Shown here: piece by piece, positions 41,917 through 54,959 of the stretch
Layout of the letters: each line of letters starts with the position of its first letter
Numbering within the stretch: the stretch's first letter is position 1
From: Ligustrum vulgare
Taxonomy: Eukaryota; Streptophyta; Magnoliopsida; Lamiales; Oleaceae
Direction: 5' to 3'
Length of the DNA stretch: 64,000 nucleotides
Assembly: GCA_963555705.1 (NCBI GenBank)
Contig: OY743168.1
Location: forward strand, 23,566,139-23,630,138
Position numbers and translations under genes: made by a program
Notes under the pieces: generated by a model
What the model saw: the letters and a program-made list of their open reading frames with translations, nothing else
What the model was told of the DNA's origin: nothing
Database searches by the model: none

Positions 41917-44415
41917 GGAGCAAGAACGAGAGTCGAGAGACTTCCTTAAGGTTGTCGACTCAGTACCCACATACACACTACACTAATCCCTGGAATTTTC
42001 CGAACAGAGTCCAGTACCTTTATTAGTAGGCATATATATATATATTATTTTTTAAAATATCGGTTCGCTCGGTTCCATTTTCTAATTTCTATTTCTTTTT
42101 ATAACATTTTAATATTTATTCGTACTATGCACGAAAGTTAATTTTAGTAATATATATTTTAATAAGCATTAATAAAATTTTAATGTTTTTACAAAATCAA
42201 TATAAATAAAAAATGTATAAAATAATAATATTCTATTATAATTATTAAAGTTTAAAAAATAACATAACTAATTTAAATTATTAAAAATTTATTTGATTTT
42301 CATTATTTTTTTTTAACAGTACCCAATCTTAACCATTTACTCCTCCCATCTCAATTATATAGGCTGTATTTCCTTTTTCGTTTGTCACAATCATATAGAC
42401 TTATTTCTTTATTGGAAAATATTTATTTTGTTTGTTTATCAATGTACACCTATTAATTACTTTCAATATAATAGTTTTGATATTAATAAGGGTAAGTTGA
42501 AAATTTTATTCACAAAAATTACATTTTCAATGACATTAAATATATTTTCTTAATTTGTGTGAAAAATCAAACACGCACACGCACACACACGCGCGTGCGT
42601 GCGCACACACAAACACACTTGTAGTAGTAAGCACCTTTGCACATCTTATGTATATGATAAATGTTAAAATAATATTTTATAAGTACATATACGATTTTTT
42701 AAAGTAGTTCACGTAATTGATATTGATAGAGGAAAATTGTAAATGGTAAATTGATTTCAATTCTTAATATATTAATTTTTATTGACAAATTTGGTCCAGA
42801 TCTTAGAAATATATATTAGACAATTATTTAAAATGTCATCTTAATAAATAAATCACGTGTGATATATTAAGAATTAAGCTGATATCATAAAATATTAAGT
42901 AAATTATTAATTGCTTTATAAAATATTTATGATAAGTCGCAAAAAAATGTGCATAGATAAATTAAATTAATATGTGAGCATATTTTTATAATGAATTTCT
43001 TTTATCTGATTGGAAGAAATTAAAATAAGATTTTAATTAAAATTAAAAATTAATTTTAACCACACATTTCGTCACACAAATAACTTTTCAATCATATTTT
43101 ATTATTTTTTTATCAAAATTTATTAAAAATCTGATTTTTATTATTAAAAAATTGTGACTATATAAGTTTAAACTAAAATTTCAATTTTTTCTTTTCTAAA
43201 GAGTTTTGAAATTATTTATTTTATATTCTTAATTAGAAATTATTAAGAAAATCTATTTTTTTATATAAATTAATTGATGAATTTGATAAGAACTTAATTG
43301 AGTTTAAAAATAAAAAATTTCATGCTCAGTAGCTCACCTTACTTTGAATAAAAAAAGTTAACTAAAATATAATAGTCTGAATTGAAAATATAAGAAATTC
43401 ATTAAAAGTATGAACATATTATTTGAATTGTTTAAAGAGTGTGCTTATAAGCGAATTAGTATTAGAGAGTTAAAATATAATTGTTTAAATTAAAAATAGA
43501 AAAAAAATTATTAAACGCATTCTTTGAATTGTTCAATGGAGTTAATACGAGAAATGAAATTTGATTGAATAATATTGTAAAGTTAAATGTAAAAGTAACG
43601 TCGCTAAATTGATATTAATTGATCAATAACCAATTTCGATTTAATAAACGTGAGTAAATTGATGTTTTTGAAATAAGAATTAAAATAAATGTAAAATAAA
43701 TTTCAATAAATGAACTAAGTATGTTATTGAGAAAAAAACGTGAGGACAAAATGGAAAACAAATGATTCACACTCATTCACACTTTTAAGATAAAAAAAAT
43801 GCATGTGTATGTATGTGTGTGTATATATATATATATATGTATGTATGTATGTATGTATTGTATGATTGTATTGTATTTGTATGTAAATATAAATGTAAAT
43901 GTAGATAAAGATATAAAGATTTTGTCCTTTTAGTCCCTGATTGAGTCTTATTTTATATATTTATAAAAAATAAAAATAAAAAAAATCAATTTTTAAAATT
44001 AATTTTTAATCACAATTTTCAATAAAATAGTTTCATTTTTTAACCACACATTCTCTTAACAATCACTATTACAAAATATATTTTCCAAAAATAATCTCAA
44101 ATAAATCCTTAATTTCGTTTTAAAAAAATAGATTATCGAAAAAACTTATTTTGATTTTTTTTTTTAAATTCGAAACAAGAAATACACATTGATTTTTTTT
44201 ATTTTTTTATTGAATAGAGTTTTATTTACAAAATCTAATTCATGGCCATTGATAACCTTCTTTATTATTTTTCTAAACTTAATTGAATCGAGAATATATT
44301 TTATTACATCTACTTATAAAAGATTGTCTAAGCAAATACGGTCAAGAATTTTTTTCCTTCTAATATTGAATATGTTCAAAATTGATAATTTACTTTTATA
44401 CCTTTTGTGGAAAAT
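41917..44415. other. WHY2 upstream region and AT-rich intergenic DNA
   Basis: No gene is seen. Contains simple TA and ATGT runs (42030-42045, 43800-43860), a MITE-like stretch at about 43010-43140 (ATTTCGTCACACAAATAACTT type), and the alternating purine-pyrimidine tract listed below. The WHY2 promoter is expected in the first few hundred bases. Confidence 0.45.
42571..42617. repeat. Alternating CA/CG tract with Z-DNA potential
   Basis: About 46 bp of nearly unbroken alternating purine-pyrimidine sequence centred on CACGCGCGTGCGTGCGCAC, in an otherwise AT-rich region. It also contains a short inverted repeat (GCGTGCGTGCGC). Confidence 0.8.
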
Positions 44416-45175
44416 AGAGATGGCAACGGAACGGGGCGGGTAGGCTTGACCCATGCCCCGTCCCGTCTCGAATTTTTTGCCCCGGATTCGTCCCACACCC
44501 CGCTTAAACACGGGTCAGGACATTGTGGGGCGGGGCGCAGGGCATTGCAGGGGAGACAAATTTTCCAATTTAGTGAACCATTTATATAAGCGGAGCAGAG
44601 CTAGACAGATTGAGTTTCATAGACTAAACTATTTCTTTCTGCATCAAAACAAAATCATGAGCTTTGAGCTCGCGTAACCAAAAACTGACATTATTTTGGT
44701 ATGCAACTGGACAAATTGAAAAGGCTCACACTCAACAAAGTGGCTTCACGCATACACATACAAAATTGCCCCCATTTTAATATGATTGTGGACAAATTAA
44801 AATGACCCACTCTCAATAAGTGACATCCAAATTTCAGAACATATGAACAAGCATGAAGATGAAAGAAGAATTACCCACTTAAGATTTTTAAGTTCTGTCC
44901 CAATAAAACAAATAAAACCTCTACATCGCTGGCTCAATGAAAAATTCTAGAGACATCAATTTTACCTTAAAGCCCACCTCATTTTTTAAAAAAAAATTGG
45001 AGAACAGTGCGGGACGGATCAGAGTGCAGAAAATTATCCCCGCCACGCCTAAATAGGGTAAGAGTTTTCTTGCCTTAGATCCGCCCCATTGCCCCATTTA
45101 TACGGAGTGATTCTGCCCATAATAGGGCGGGGCTTCTGCAGGTCTCGATTTTCGCAGTTCGTTTTGCCATTCCTA
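44416..45175. mobile_element. GGCGGGG-rich TIR element, 760 bp
   Basis: Flanked by GTGGAAAAT (44407-44415) and GTGAAAAAT (45176-45184), a 9-bp duplication with one mismatch. Left end AGAGATGGCAAC and right end GTTTTGCCATTCCTA are inverted repeats like those of the element at 15543-15997. Both GC-rich ends (ACGGGGCGGG...) surround an AT-rich middle. There is no coding capacity. Confidence 0.75.
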
Positions 45176-45740
45176 GTGAAAAATGAAGGTAAGCTACTTT
45201 TTTATTATATATAAATTAGATTTGTATAAAAAAATTATGGAATTTGTGGATTTTAATTCATTTTTTAGCTGAATAATGGGTAAAATTCTAAAACTTATTG
45301 GAGTAGTAGAAAAGAAAATGATACCTTCTATTTTCGGAACCTTTTTTTTCTCTCTCTTCACATATTTGGTTCCTTGTGTTTTTTTTTTTAATTCAAATTT
45401 TTTTCACATTTATTTTTAACCACATATTTTATGAGATTCATCATTTTTTCGCTATGCATTCTCCTAAAATTCAAAAATTTCTCAAAGTTTTGAAAAAAGA
45501 CATGGGGTTCAAACAGGCTCTAACGTCGTATTGAATGTATGAATGGTAAGATGACGGCATATCTCATCTATGCAAATGGTAGCATGTAAACATTAGGAAA
45601 GGTAAAACGACGATGTTTTGTGTATGGTATAAATATGTTATTTAGAATTTGGTTATGGGTTTTCCATACTTTTCCTTTCTGTGTTACTGTTTTGCCTTTC
45701 TTTCGTCTCCGATCTCTTTGCCAACATCCGCCACATTTTC
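45176..45740. other. Intergenic DNA, no gene seen
   Basis: AT-rich, with a worn MITE-like segment at about 45390-45520 ending GGGGTTCAAACAGGCTCTAA. Confidence 0.4.
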
Positions 45741-48240
45741 TGTAGCGTTCAAGAAATTTTCACGTAGTAATAATTATTTTAAATTATGAAAAACGTGCCG
45801 CTGCGATCTCACCCATTTTTAATTTAAAGTCACGACGTATTCGTCTAACCAAGTCGAGAAATGTCAAGCCCATTCGATTTTAATTAAATTCCGAATTTCT
45901 AAAATTATATTATTTTATTTATTTATTTAAATTATTCTTTCCAAAATCGTTTTAAATTCCAAAATTCTATTAAGCTCATTTTATCAAATTCATTTTTCCG
46001 ACTCAGTTGATTCACGCCTATTATATTTCTCGAATTTCGTGGATTGCTTGTCAAGACTTCCAAAATGCCTAATCAACCTATACTACCAACAACTTCCACC
46101 AACTACATCAATCACTTACCCTATCAATTCTCATTCTCTACATCACCAACCCACTCCATTATTCATCACCACCCACACTCCACAACCTATTCCTCAAGCA
46201 GCCGGCCCCACTCCTCAACAACCAGACCTCTGTTCCCAGCAACACCATTCACGATCAGCTGGAGCTCAGCAAACTTCAAACCACAACACTGATTTTCAAC
46301 CACCTCCCTCAGCCAGGTAACTACCTCACCATTTGAATCATCATCATCACCTCGACCAACCCCTGTAAGTACCGGAGCCATCACCAAATCACAACCACCA
46401 TCACCCACCGTGCACCACCAATGCACCACCCGGCCAAAAATCGAATCACCACCACCATCACCAAATGGTAACCACCGTCAACAGCCACCACCACTACTAC
46501 CTCATCACTACACCGCCACAATTCCACCACAACGCCACTACACAACCCATCACCTCCACTGTCCAACTTCAATCCCCACCAAATCAACCCAAAACCACCA
46601 AAATAAAATCCAAAACCAAGAATAAGACTTAACCTAAATACCTACCGTGGACCGTCGGCCTTCGTTACCGAATTCTCGCCGGCGAAACTCCCCATATCGC
46701 GACGCTGTAGCCGCAGACTGACCTTGATTTTCGCACCACAAACCCAAACCTCGGCCTCACCCACACTCACAACCACTCCGCCGCCACTCGACGGAGGTAT
46801 CGTCGGCGGGTCGCCGCCTGGCGACGTAAACGGTGAAGCCGTCGCGGCCCTCTCTCCTTTTCTCCCCTGTATACTGAAATGTGTGTGAGAGAGTGTAATT
46901 TGTTTTTAATATTTTGATTTGTAAAAATTACACTTTGGTCCCCAAGTTTGTAAAATGATTTAATTCAGCCCTTTTAGTTTTAAAACTTATCATTTCAGCC
47001 CCTTATGTTTTTAAATGATTTCAATCAGTCCCTTCGTTTTAAAAATCAATTATTTCAATCCCTACAGTTTAATATCCGTTTTGAGTTTCAACCCAAGTTT
47101 TGAAAAGTTCCATTTTAATCCCCAAAGTTCCAAATGTTTCATTTCGACCCACGAGTTCAAATATTTTAAAAGTCTATCCCTTAATTTAAAAATCTGATTA
47201 TTTCAGCCTGAATATTTTAATAGAATTTTAATTGAGTCCTTAAAGTTTTGAAAATTTACATCTCCTCAAGTTTAAAAGTATTCATTTTAGTCCCCCAACT
47301 TTCAAATTATCAATTTCAGTCATTAAACTTTAATTTATCATTTTAAACTATGAATTTCAAAAGACTAATTTAACTTATTTTCCTAATTGGCTAGACGAAG
47401 CGTACGCAGATTTAAAAGATTGAAGTCATTCCCGCTCAACCACACTCGTTAAGTTTAAAGTAGACCCGCCCCTATTAATTGATTTAAATTATGATTGCAT
47501 GTGAATGTGAATGTTATGTGAAAGTCATTTTTATGAAAAGAGACGAGAATATATTTATTTGGAAATATTTATGTTGTTATACTTGTCATAACTTATATGC
47601 TTTTATGCATGAGAAAAAAAGAAGAGAATATCTTGTAAGATAAATGATGACGTTATGCATAACTTACGTTCCTTAAGTGCACGAGACGAGACTACCCACA
47701 CCCGGTGATTTTAAAGAGCCTATGATTTTTTTCAAAGAGAAGTCACGTGTTTTAATGCACAAGAAGAGACTACCCACACCCTATGTTTCTAAAGAGTCTG
47801 CATTTATGTGTTCAATTATATTGTAAATTAATTAATTGACGATGAGTCTACTGAGTATTTCTATGAAATGCTCGTGTCTATTTTAACAATATTTACAGAT
47901 TTCGGAGAGAGTAGCAAGTGATAGATGATTGTGGCAATAGTCGCTAAATAGTTGAAATTTTTATTTTGATGATCCGTATTTCCAAACATGGGATATTTTT
48001 GAGATCTTCAATTATTTGAGAAACTGTGACATTTTCAATTGTTTTGCAATATTAATGGCTCGATTTATTATTTCGAATTGTTCCATAAATGTTTTCAAGT
48101 TTTATCGACCATTATAGTTTATTTAATGTTGCAAAAAAAAAAAAATGAATTTCAGTTATTTCTTCCGCTAAAATATTATTTTAAAAGTTAGACCAGACAA
48201 TGACGTGATGAACCGGGTATTTAGAACTCGGGGAGCTACA
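45741..48240 (+). repeat. 5' LTR of the Del/Tekay-like element
   Basis: Long LTR with a His/Pro/Thr-coding CA-rich tract (46080-46620) and repeated phrases such as TCAGTCCCT and TTTTAAACTTAT (46930-47340). Open frames inside (for example 46039-46320) recur in the 3' LTR and are not genes. Confidence 0.82.
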
Positions 48241-48242
48241 GC

Positions 48243-48256
48243 TTGGTATCAGAGTC
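48243..48256 (+). promoter_or_regulatory. Primer-binding site of the Del/Tekay-like element
   Basis: TTGGTATCAGAGTC two bases after the LTR end CTACA. Confidence 0.85.
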
Positions 48257-51200
48257 AGTCTGCGTTTCTGTAGACTGGAAAATTTTCAAAAAGAAATTTC
48301 AAGAAACAGTTTTCATTATTTTATTATTATTAATGAAGATTGCCACTACCATTATTCGTTCCACCAACACCGAGGTAAAGAGTTTATGATGTTTAACGTT
48401 ATTTCAGTATTTCTGATACTTATTTTAATGATTTATGAGATTTAGAAGAAAAAGAAAGAGATTGTATCCGAATAAGAAAGAAATAAAGAAAGAAAGAAAG
48501 AAATGAGTTTTGGAGCATAACGAGAAATTGTATCCGAATCAGAAAGAAAAGAAAAGAAAGAAAACGAGCGTTGAGTATAATGAGAATAATATGGTTTAAG
48601 AATGATTTTATAATAATTTTTGTCCTCGAACTTAGAAATGATGAACCCTAGCTGGACTTTGCATAATTGATTTTAGACATGACACCATTTACGAGGAGTC
48701 AACAGAAAAGATTAGACAAAATTTTCGGAATATCTATCGTTTAGACCAACACCTCATGTTAGGATATATGACCACACTATCGACTACTGTGCCGTGCGTT
48801 ATGAGGCCGTGGCTAGTGGTTTTAGAGCAACTGTTGCGAGAATTCATTAGTCACTTGTTGTCAACGTTTTCAGTAAATCAACGAGAAATAGCAGGCCAGT
48901 TTTATGAAGTTGTGATGAGATGTTGAGATTATAAGTGATATGATTTTATTGAGACTTTTATGAGAAGAATTATGAAATTAGAGATTTAAAGTTTGGGGTC
49001 TTGATTATTGGGAATTAAGGACTTGATATTGTGTTTGAGTAAGTGGATCATTACTCTATTTTGAGAGAAATTTATAATGTTGTTTGGTATTGTAATTAAG
49101 AAATTTTGGAACTATGATTTGTGGCATATATTTATAAGTATGACTAATGAGTGGTCTTTTGAGCCAATTAATGTATTGAAGGAAGTGAGATTTTGATATT
49201 GGAAACTATGATTTGAAATTGTTATGTTGAGGAATTATGAATTGACTTTCTGGGATTTTTGGTGGTATTGAAGTTTGTTGGAATTGTTGTCAATGTTTAA
49301 ATCGTTGTGGTCAAATGTGGAGTGCAAAGTTGGTTATGAAGTATACCTACAGGTTGGATAAGTCCAAATTACAAGGGAGACTCTGTCTAGAAGTTTATTA
49401 TTTTGAGTTAAGAGCATAGTATGGTAAGCACCCACTAAGAGAATTGAGGTTAGACTTGCAAGTTCATTTACACCACAAGCAAGATTTAGTAAATGAAAAA
49501 GGGATAATGACTCTTGAGCTTTTTCGAAGTATAATCATTTTTGTAATGGATATAGTTATATTGAAATGCTCTCCTTGTTTCACAATTTCCAAAACAAGAT
49601 GATGTATACAACTACTGGGTTATCAAGGTATACATGAAGTTATGTGATGACTTGATGCATACATTGGGAAATGTCAAGTTATATTTTGAAGGATGAGTGA
49701 AGACAAATATTATGGCAATATTGGGAAGAATCTTATTTATTCTTGGGAACGAATTGATTATTAGTATGAAATGATCACTTATATAGGAGAATATTATAAA
49801 TTATGATGGTATGTGATAATACTGTTGATTTATTTTGAAAGTTGATTGGTAGATGATGTGTTAGAGATTTGGTTATTTACATGTAATATGATTATTTGGA
49901 AAATTCAGTTATCATGAATGAGAGATATTGAAAATATTTTATAGTGAGATGCCTTAAAGGAGTAACCATTTATTCGAAGTGGGAATTTGGGGACATATGA
50001 TTGAATGTTTGAGATTATGTGAAATTATGACGATTGTCATAAGGTCATTTGAATATAAAAAGTACAAGATATAATTATAAGGAATAATGCGATTGCTCTT
50101 ATGGTGAGAAATGAACGTGATGATGTATTGAGATTATGAAATAAGTTGACTTTCCATGAATAAGTTATGCTATGTTTGGTTCTAAGTGGAATTCAAAGAA
50201 AGATGAGTCTTAGTCATGGAAAATAAATCAGGGTTTCCTCGTAATTTGAATGATTTACTAATGTACATTAAGTTTTCATTTATGATACTAGAAGATCATG
50301 AGAGAAAAATTGTTGGATGAAATTGCTAAAAGAAATTTTATCAGGTCCTAGATTTGTATAAGTATTGCAGAAGTAATGCATTTGATCGGAGGAAAGTTTA
50401 TGATAAGATTCTACCTCGAGATTTTGGAAATTGTTACTGATGGTATCTTGGTTCGAAAATAAGAAATGAACTTTTATGCATTTGTCCTTGTGGATAGGAT
50501 TTGTGGGAAGTGGGGATAAGACTTCACAATGATTACTTACTATGGAGTAGTGTGTTGCTAAGAAAGAGTGACAACTGTAGAATCCAAGGTTTATTGAGTT
50601 TGGGAGATTAATATATAATCTTAGTGAGTATATTGACGTATAAGGTTCATGTGATAGATATGATGGTTATTATACTGTAATCTTAGAGAGATTGATATGA
50701 TTATTTGAGGTCATATGATATGATGATAAGTGACATGTTACATGATTGCTACAAGATATGGTGACTAGACGGTTAATAGATGTTATGGTTATCCCGTGAA
50801 GAATTGTGTGAATATATTGAGTCAATTGATCTTATTTTGATGGTTTATTGAATTATGGTGAAATAGTACCTATGATTGGGAATCTTCATTTTTGGTCATA
50901 AGATATATGGATTTATTTAAAATTTTGGAGATGCATTTTTGATTACCTATTGTCGATTGTACTTTTGATGTGAGTAAAGTATTTTGTTACGATAATGGAA
51001 AATCGAAGAAGGTCATTTGTGTTATTTTTACTTATAATGGGATTGTATCTTTAGGTTAAGTAAACTTGATGAGGAATCCTATATGATTCACAGAAGTCTT
51101 ATTTATTGGTGCTAGACTTAATCAGAGTATTGTTCAAAGCATGACACAAATTGAAGTTGGAGAACATGAGAAAATGGTATTTTGAACTTCAGATTGGGAA

Positions 51201-51689
51201 ATTAGTGAGGTTTCTTAAGTTTGAGAATATCATATCTGATCCTTATGATGATACTTTAGATTAATACATTAGTTCTCAGCTAGAATGAACATGTGATACC
51301 AAGTACTTGATGCATGATTTAGAAGTATGGACTAAAGGATTTAAGTATGAATTCTCCAATATTTAAAGGAAGTTTCAGTCAAGCTTAGAAATGATTACGT
51401 TGGTAAATCTTTCAGAAAGATTCTGCCTAGTTTGGGTTTGTGCTCAATATTTTGGAATTGATACCACGTTTCTATATTTTGGACCATAAGGTTTTACTCT
51501 TGATCAATCTTCTTGATTTTTAGTTCAAGCATTGGAATAATTAATATTTATATTGTGGACTCGATATTAGTATAGATCCTTGAAAGGTTGGAAATAGAAG
51601 GCCAATGAATGAGTTAATAAGTTGGATAATGTCGGATGATTGATTGAGTTCTACACCATAGCTATCTAGCATCTTTTTGCATAGCTTCG
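48257..51689 (+). pseudogene. Unrecognisable internal region of the gypsy element
   Basis: AT-rich, with no frame longer than about 60 codons. Contains an A/G-rich duplicated stretch (48455-48565, GAAAGAAAGAAA flanked by TTGTATCCGAAT). Expected gag, protease and reverse transcriptase motifs could not be read. The domain is either extremely decayed or a non-coding replacement. Confidence 0.5.
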
Positions 51690-52600
51690 TATGAGGTACA
51701 TATATATGTTAGAGGGGTTGTCCGATTTCATGGATTGCTAGTGTCCATTTTTCAGATAGAGATCCGAGGATTTTCCCTTGAGATTTTGGAATAGTTTACA
51801 TGTGGCAATGGGTACTAAATTAAATTTTAGTACTGCCTACCATCTCCAGATTCAGACATTGAAAGATATGATTAGGGCATGTGTTCTAGACCCAAATGGT
51901 AATTGAGAGACACATTTTCCATTAGTAGAATTTGCCTACAACAAACAGTTTTCTGGCAACCATTGATATGTCACCATACGAAGCACTGGATGGGTGAAGA
52001 TGTCGATTGCCAATATTTTGGGATGAAGTTGGCGAGAAGAAATTATTGGGTCCAGAATTAATTGAGAAAACAGTGGAGGCTATCGAGAAGATCAGATTAC
52101 GGATTAACGCTGCCTAAGACAGACAGAAAAGTTATGCCGATCAAAGAAGAAAAGACTTAGAGTTTGAGATTAGAGAGAAAGTGTTCTTGAAAGTAGCTCC
52201 TATGAAGGGTACTTTTCATTTCGGCAAGATAGGGAAATTAAGGACCATTTGAAATACTAGAGAAAGTGGGTAATGTAGCTTATCGTATGGCTTTGCCACC
52301 AGAACTTGCAGTTGTTCACAATGTTTTCATGTTTTCCTATTGAGAAAGTATGTTCATGATCCAAATCATGTGGTGAATTATCAGTCTATTGCAGTTCAGA
52401 AAGATTTGTCTTATGAGGAGGCACATGTGTGTATAGTAGAGAGAAAAGTCCATGCTTTAACAAACAAAAAGATTCCTTTAATCAAAGTCCAGTGGGGTAG
52501 AGACAATAGTGATGAGGCTATTTGGGAAAAGAAATAGGAGATCCTAGCCAAGTATACAGAAATCATAGACCAAGTAAGTTTAATTTCGAGGACGAAATTA
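51690..52600 (+). pseudogene. Gypsy integrase and chromovirus C-terminal remnant
   Basis: Across several frames the translation gives SDRDPR, a STAYH-like segment, FPLVEFAYNN, ATIDMSPYEAL, ADQRRKDLEFE, KVFLKVAPMKG, VAYRMALPPELAVVHNVF, then LRKYVHDPNHVVNYQSI and YEEAHVCIVERKVHALTNKKIPLIKVQW. These are the integrase core end, the GPY/F region and the segment preceding or including the chromodomain of Del/Tekay chromoviruses. Multiple frameshifts and stops make it non-functional. Confidence 0.85.
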
Positions 52601-52617
52601 TTTTAAGGGGGTAAGGT

Positions 52618-53190
52618 TGTAGCGACCAAGAAATTTTCACGTATTAATAATTATTTTAAATTATGAAAAACGTGTCGCTGCGATCTCATCCATTTTTAAT
52701 TTAAAGTCACGACGTATTCGTCTAACCAAGTCGAGAAATGTCAAGCCCATTCGATTTTAATTAAATTCTGAATTTCTAAAATTATATTATTTTATTTATT
52801 TATTTAAATTATTCTTTCCAAAATTGTTTTAAATTTCAAAATTCTATTAAGCTCATTTTATCAGATTCATTTTTCCGACTCAGTTGATTCACGCGTATTA
52901 TTTTTCTCGAATTTCGTGCATTGCTTGTCAAGACTTCCAAAATGCCTAATCAACCTATACTACCACTACCTTCCACCAACTACATCAATCCCTTACCCTA
53001 TCAATTCTCATTCTCTACATCACCAACCCACTCCATTATTCATCACCACCCACACTCCACAACCCATTCCTCAAGCAGCCGACCCCCACTCCTCATCAAT
53101 CAGACCTCTGTTCCCAACAACACCATTCACGACCAGCTGGAGCTCAGCAAACTTCAAACCACAACACTGATTTTCAGCCAGGTAACTACC
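52618..53190 (+). repeat. 3' LTR of the gypsy element, truncated by insertion
   Basis: Matches the first ~570 bp of the 5' LTR and stops after GGTAACTACC, where the next element starts with TGATAAGG. The CTACC at 53186-53190 would be one copy of that element's target duplication. Confidence 0.82.
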
Positions 53191-53975
53191 TGATAAGGTT
53201 CGAAGATGCGCGGAATAAATGCCGGAAAGTTTCGAACTCAGGTTGTGGTTGGACGGATGAATCATGATCCGATATTCACGACGCGATGGCTCGACGATGC
53301 GGAATAAAGAACCAACACTTTCGAAACTCCACAAGGATTTGCCCAATCTCCTTGATAAGTCTCTGATTTTCAACGCCACAAATACTCTCGCGAATATTTG
53401 ATAAGTTCTGGCTGAACGCCACAAGATAATCAATCTTGATAAGTTTGAGTTTGTAATGTGAATCCACACATTAAACAATTGAAAAATATTCAATCTATTT
53501 TTATTCAATCATCAAAGTCTCGTTTACAATGAATCAAAAAGGCGTATAAATAAGCAAAATAAAACCCTAATCGCTAATTTACTCAAAATAGAATTCTAAC
53601 TAACCTAAAATAGGAAAAGGAAATAAAATATACGAAAATCTGGAAAAAATCTGATCCGTTAATCCGTTACGGCTGTAAAGAAGACACTTACGGCCGTAAG
53701 TGTGTTTATGGTTAAGGTTACGACCGTGACACTTATACTTACGGCCGTAAATTGAAAATCTTGAAATTCTGCATTTAACCCGAGGGGAGGTTACGGCCGT
53801 GACTTATGTTGGTTACGGCCGTGACAGCCCTTCTGCGTAATTTTCAGTTCTTTTTGACACGATTTTGATCTTCAAAGCTCGTCGAACCTGCTGAATTCTT
53901 GTTTTGGCTTGAATATTTATATTTTCCCGTCAAGCCTGCTATGACTCCGATTGTCGAGGGTCCTGGATCACATCA
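53191..53975 (-). repeat. LTR 1 of the tandem array
   Basis: 785 bp. Six ACGGCCGT-type motifs start at 53669, 53690, 53720, 53741, 53793 and 53815 (two with one base changed). Spacings are 21, 30, 21, 52 and 22. Blocks such as GCGAATATTTGTGGCGTT and GAATTCTATTTTGAGTAAATTAG are shared with the LTR family at 2-9 kb. Confidence 0.88.
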
Positions 53976-53987
53976 TACCCTCCTTCT

Positions 53988-54959
53988 TTAGGATGATTCG
54001 TCCCGAATCATAGCTTTGTTCATGAATGCAACTGCTCCCCCTGGATCAAACGGAAAATTATTGCTTACATGCCAGTGGGATGACCAATAGTATTTTGTAA
54101 CTTGGGTTACATGAATGGATTGAAGCTCGAGCTTGAATTGCCATGATTGGTGTGACTCAAGCTCCCAAGTGTAAGAAATCTGCAAGAAAGAATTAAATAG
54201 AATGGGGAGGGACATGTTAGCTTCATGAGGTACAAGGTATGGATCCTTGTATTCATGATAAACCACCATCTCCACTTCTTTTTTAAGAACCACGAGGCCC
54301 TCCTCTTCACCTCGTTCTTCCTTTGCATTTTCAACAACATTTTCAAAATTTTTACTTTCAAATTCGACCACATCTTCTATCTCCAGATTTTTATCACTAA
54401 TTTGATGCACTCCCCCAACAGTATTCAAATGTGGATCTACCAATTCAAAGCTCAAAATTTGAACTTCTACCCCAACTTCTAATTCCTCATCAAATTTTGG
54501 AGTTTGTTCACCTAACTCCACATTTTCAACTCCTACCACAAAGTTCAGGGTCTCTTCAACTAATTCATGCCTCAAGCCTCCCTCATTCTTTTCAACTTTC
54601 ATATCCCGAGGCTCAACATGATTTTCACTCTCTTCTAACCATCTAATTACCGCCTTTCGTTTCTCCCCCTTCCTTTGTAATTTAGCCAAATATTTTCTTT
54701 CTGCCTCCCATTCACACCTCAATCTTTCCTCATAAATTTCTTTTTGAATTTTCAAAATTGCTTTTTGATCAATCTCAACTCCTCTCTTAACCCTGATTCC
54801 ATCCCTAGGTTTATGATCACGCCTATAATCACTACGATTTGCTTGAGATCGCCCCTTTTTCAATTTCCCTTCCCTTTCATCTAATTTATCCAACCTAACC
54901 AAAGCTTCATTCAAAAATCTCCACATACGATCTTTGGCGTTTTCATGGGAATTGGACAT
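53988..54959 (-). CDS. Unknown 323-aa protein of the tandem non-autonomous element, copy 1
   Basis: Intact frame starting MSNSHENAKDRMWRFLNEAL. Residues 1-65 are charged. Residues 66-110 (AILKIQKEIYEERLRCEWE onward) are a predicted coiled coil. The middle is acidic and Val/Glu-rich. The last ~80 residues are aromatic and end NNFPFDPGGAVAFMNKAMI. No zinc knuckle, protease, polymerase or integrase motif is present. I do not recognise the function. Its position between primer-binding site and polypurine tract makes it the sole gene product of the element. By position it could be a highly diverged gag-like or accessory protein. Confidence 0.7.
   Translation of the reverse strand: MSNSHENAKDRMWRFLNEALVRLDKLDEREGKLKKGRSQANRSDYRRDHKPRDGIRVKRGVEIDQKAILKIQKEIYEERLRCEWEAERKYLAKLQRKGEKRKAVIRWLEESENHVEPRDMKVEKNEGGLRHELVEETLNFVVGVENVELGEQTPKFDEELEVGVEVQILSFELVDPHLNTVGGVHQISDKNLEIEDVVEFESKNFENVVENAKEERGEEEGLVVLKKEVEMVVYHEYKDPYLVPHEANMSLPILFNSFLQISYTWELESHQSWQFKLELQSIHVTQVTKYYWSSHWHVSNNFPFDPGGAVAFMNKAMIRDESS

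Larger units (their letters stand above)
45741..53190 (+). mobile_element. Decayed Del/Tekay-like Ty3/gypsy element
   Basis: The 5' LTR is 45741-48240 (2500 bp, TGTAGCG...GAGCTACA), followed by the primer-binding site TTGGTATCAGAGTC (48243-48256). The 3' LTR starts at 52618 after the purine tract AAGGGGGTAAGG and is cut at 53190 by the next element. The first 570 bp of the two LTRs differ by roughly 4 percent. The internal 4.4 kb has no long frame. Only the integrase C-terminal part and the downstream region are recognisable (51690-52600). The 3' part of the 3' LTR is not found to the right of the nested array, implying a deletion. Confidence 0.8.

Noticed and set aside
46039..46320. Pro/His/Thr-rich frame (also at 52916)
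   Set aside because: It lies in both LTRs of the gypsy element and is shifted or broken between copies.
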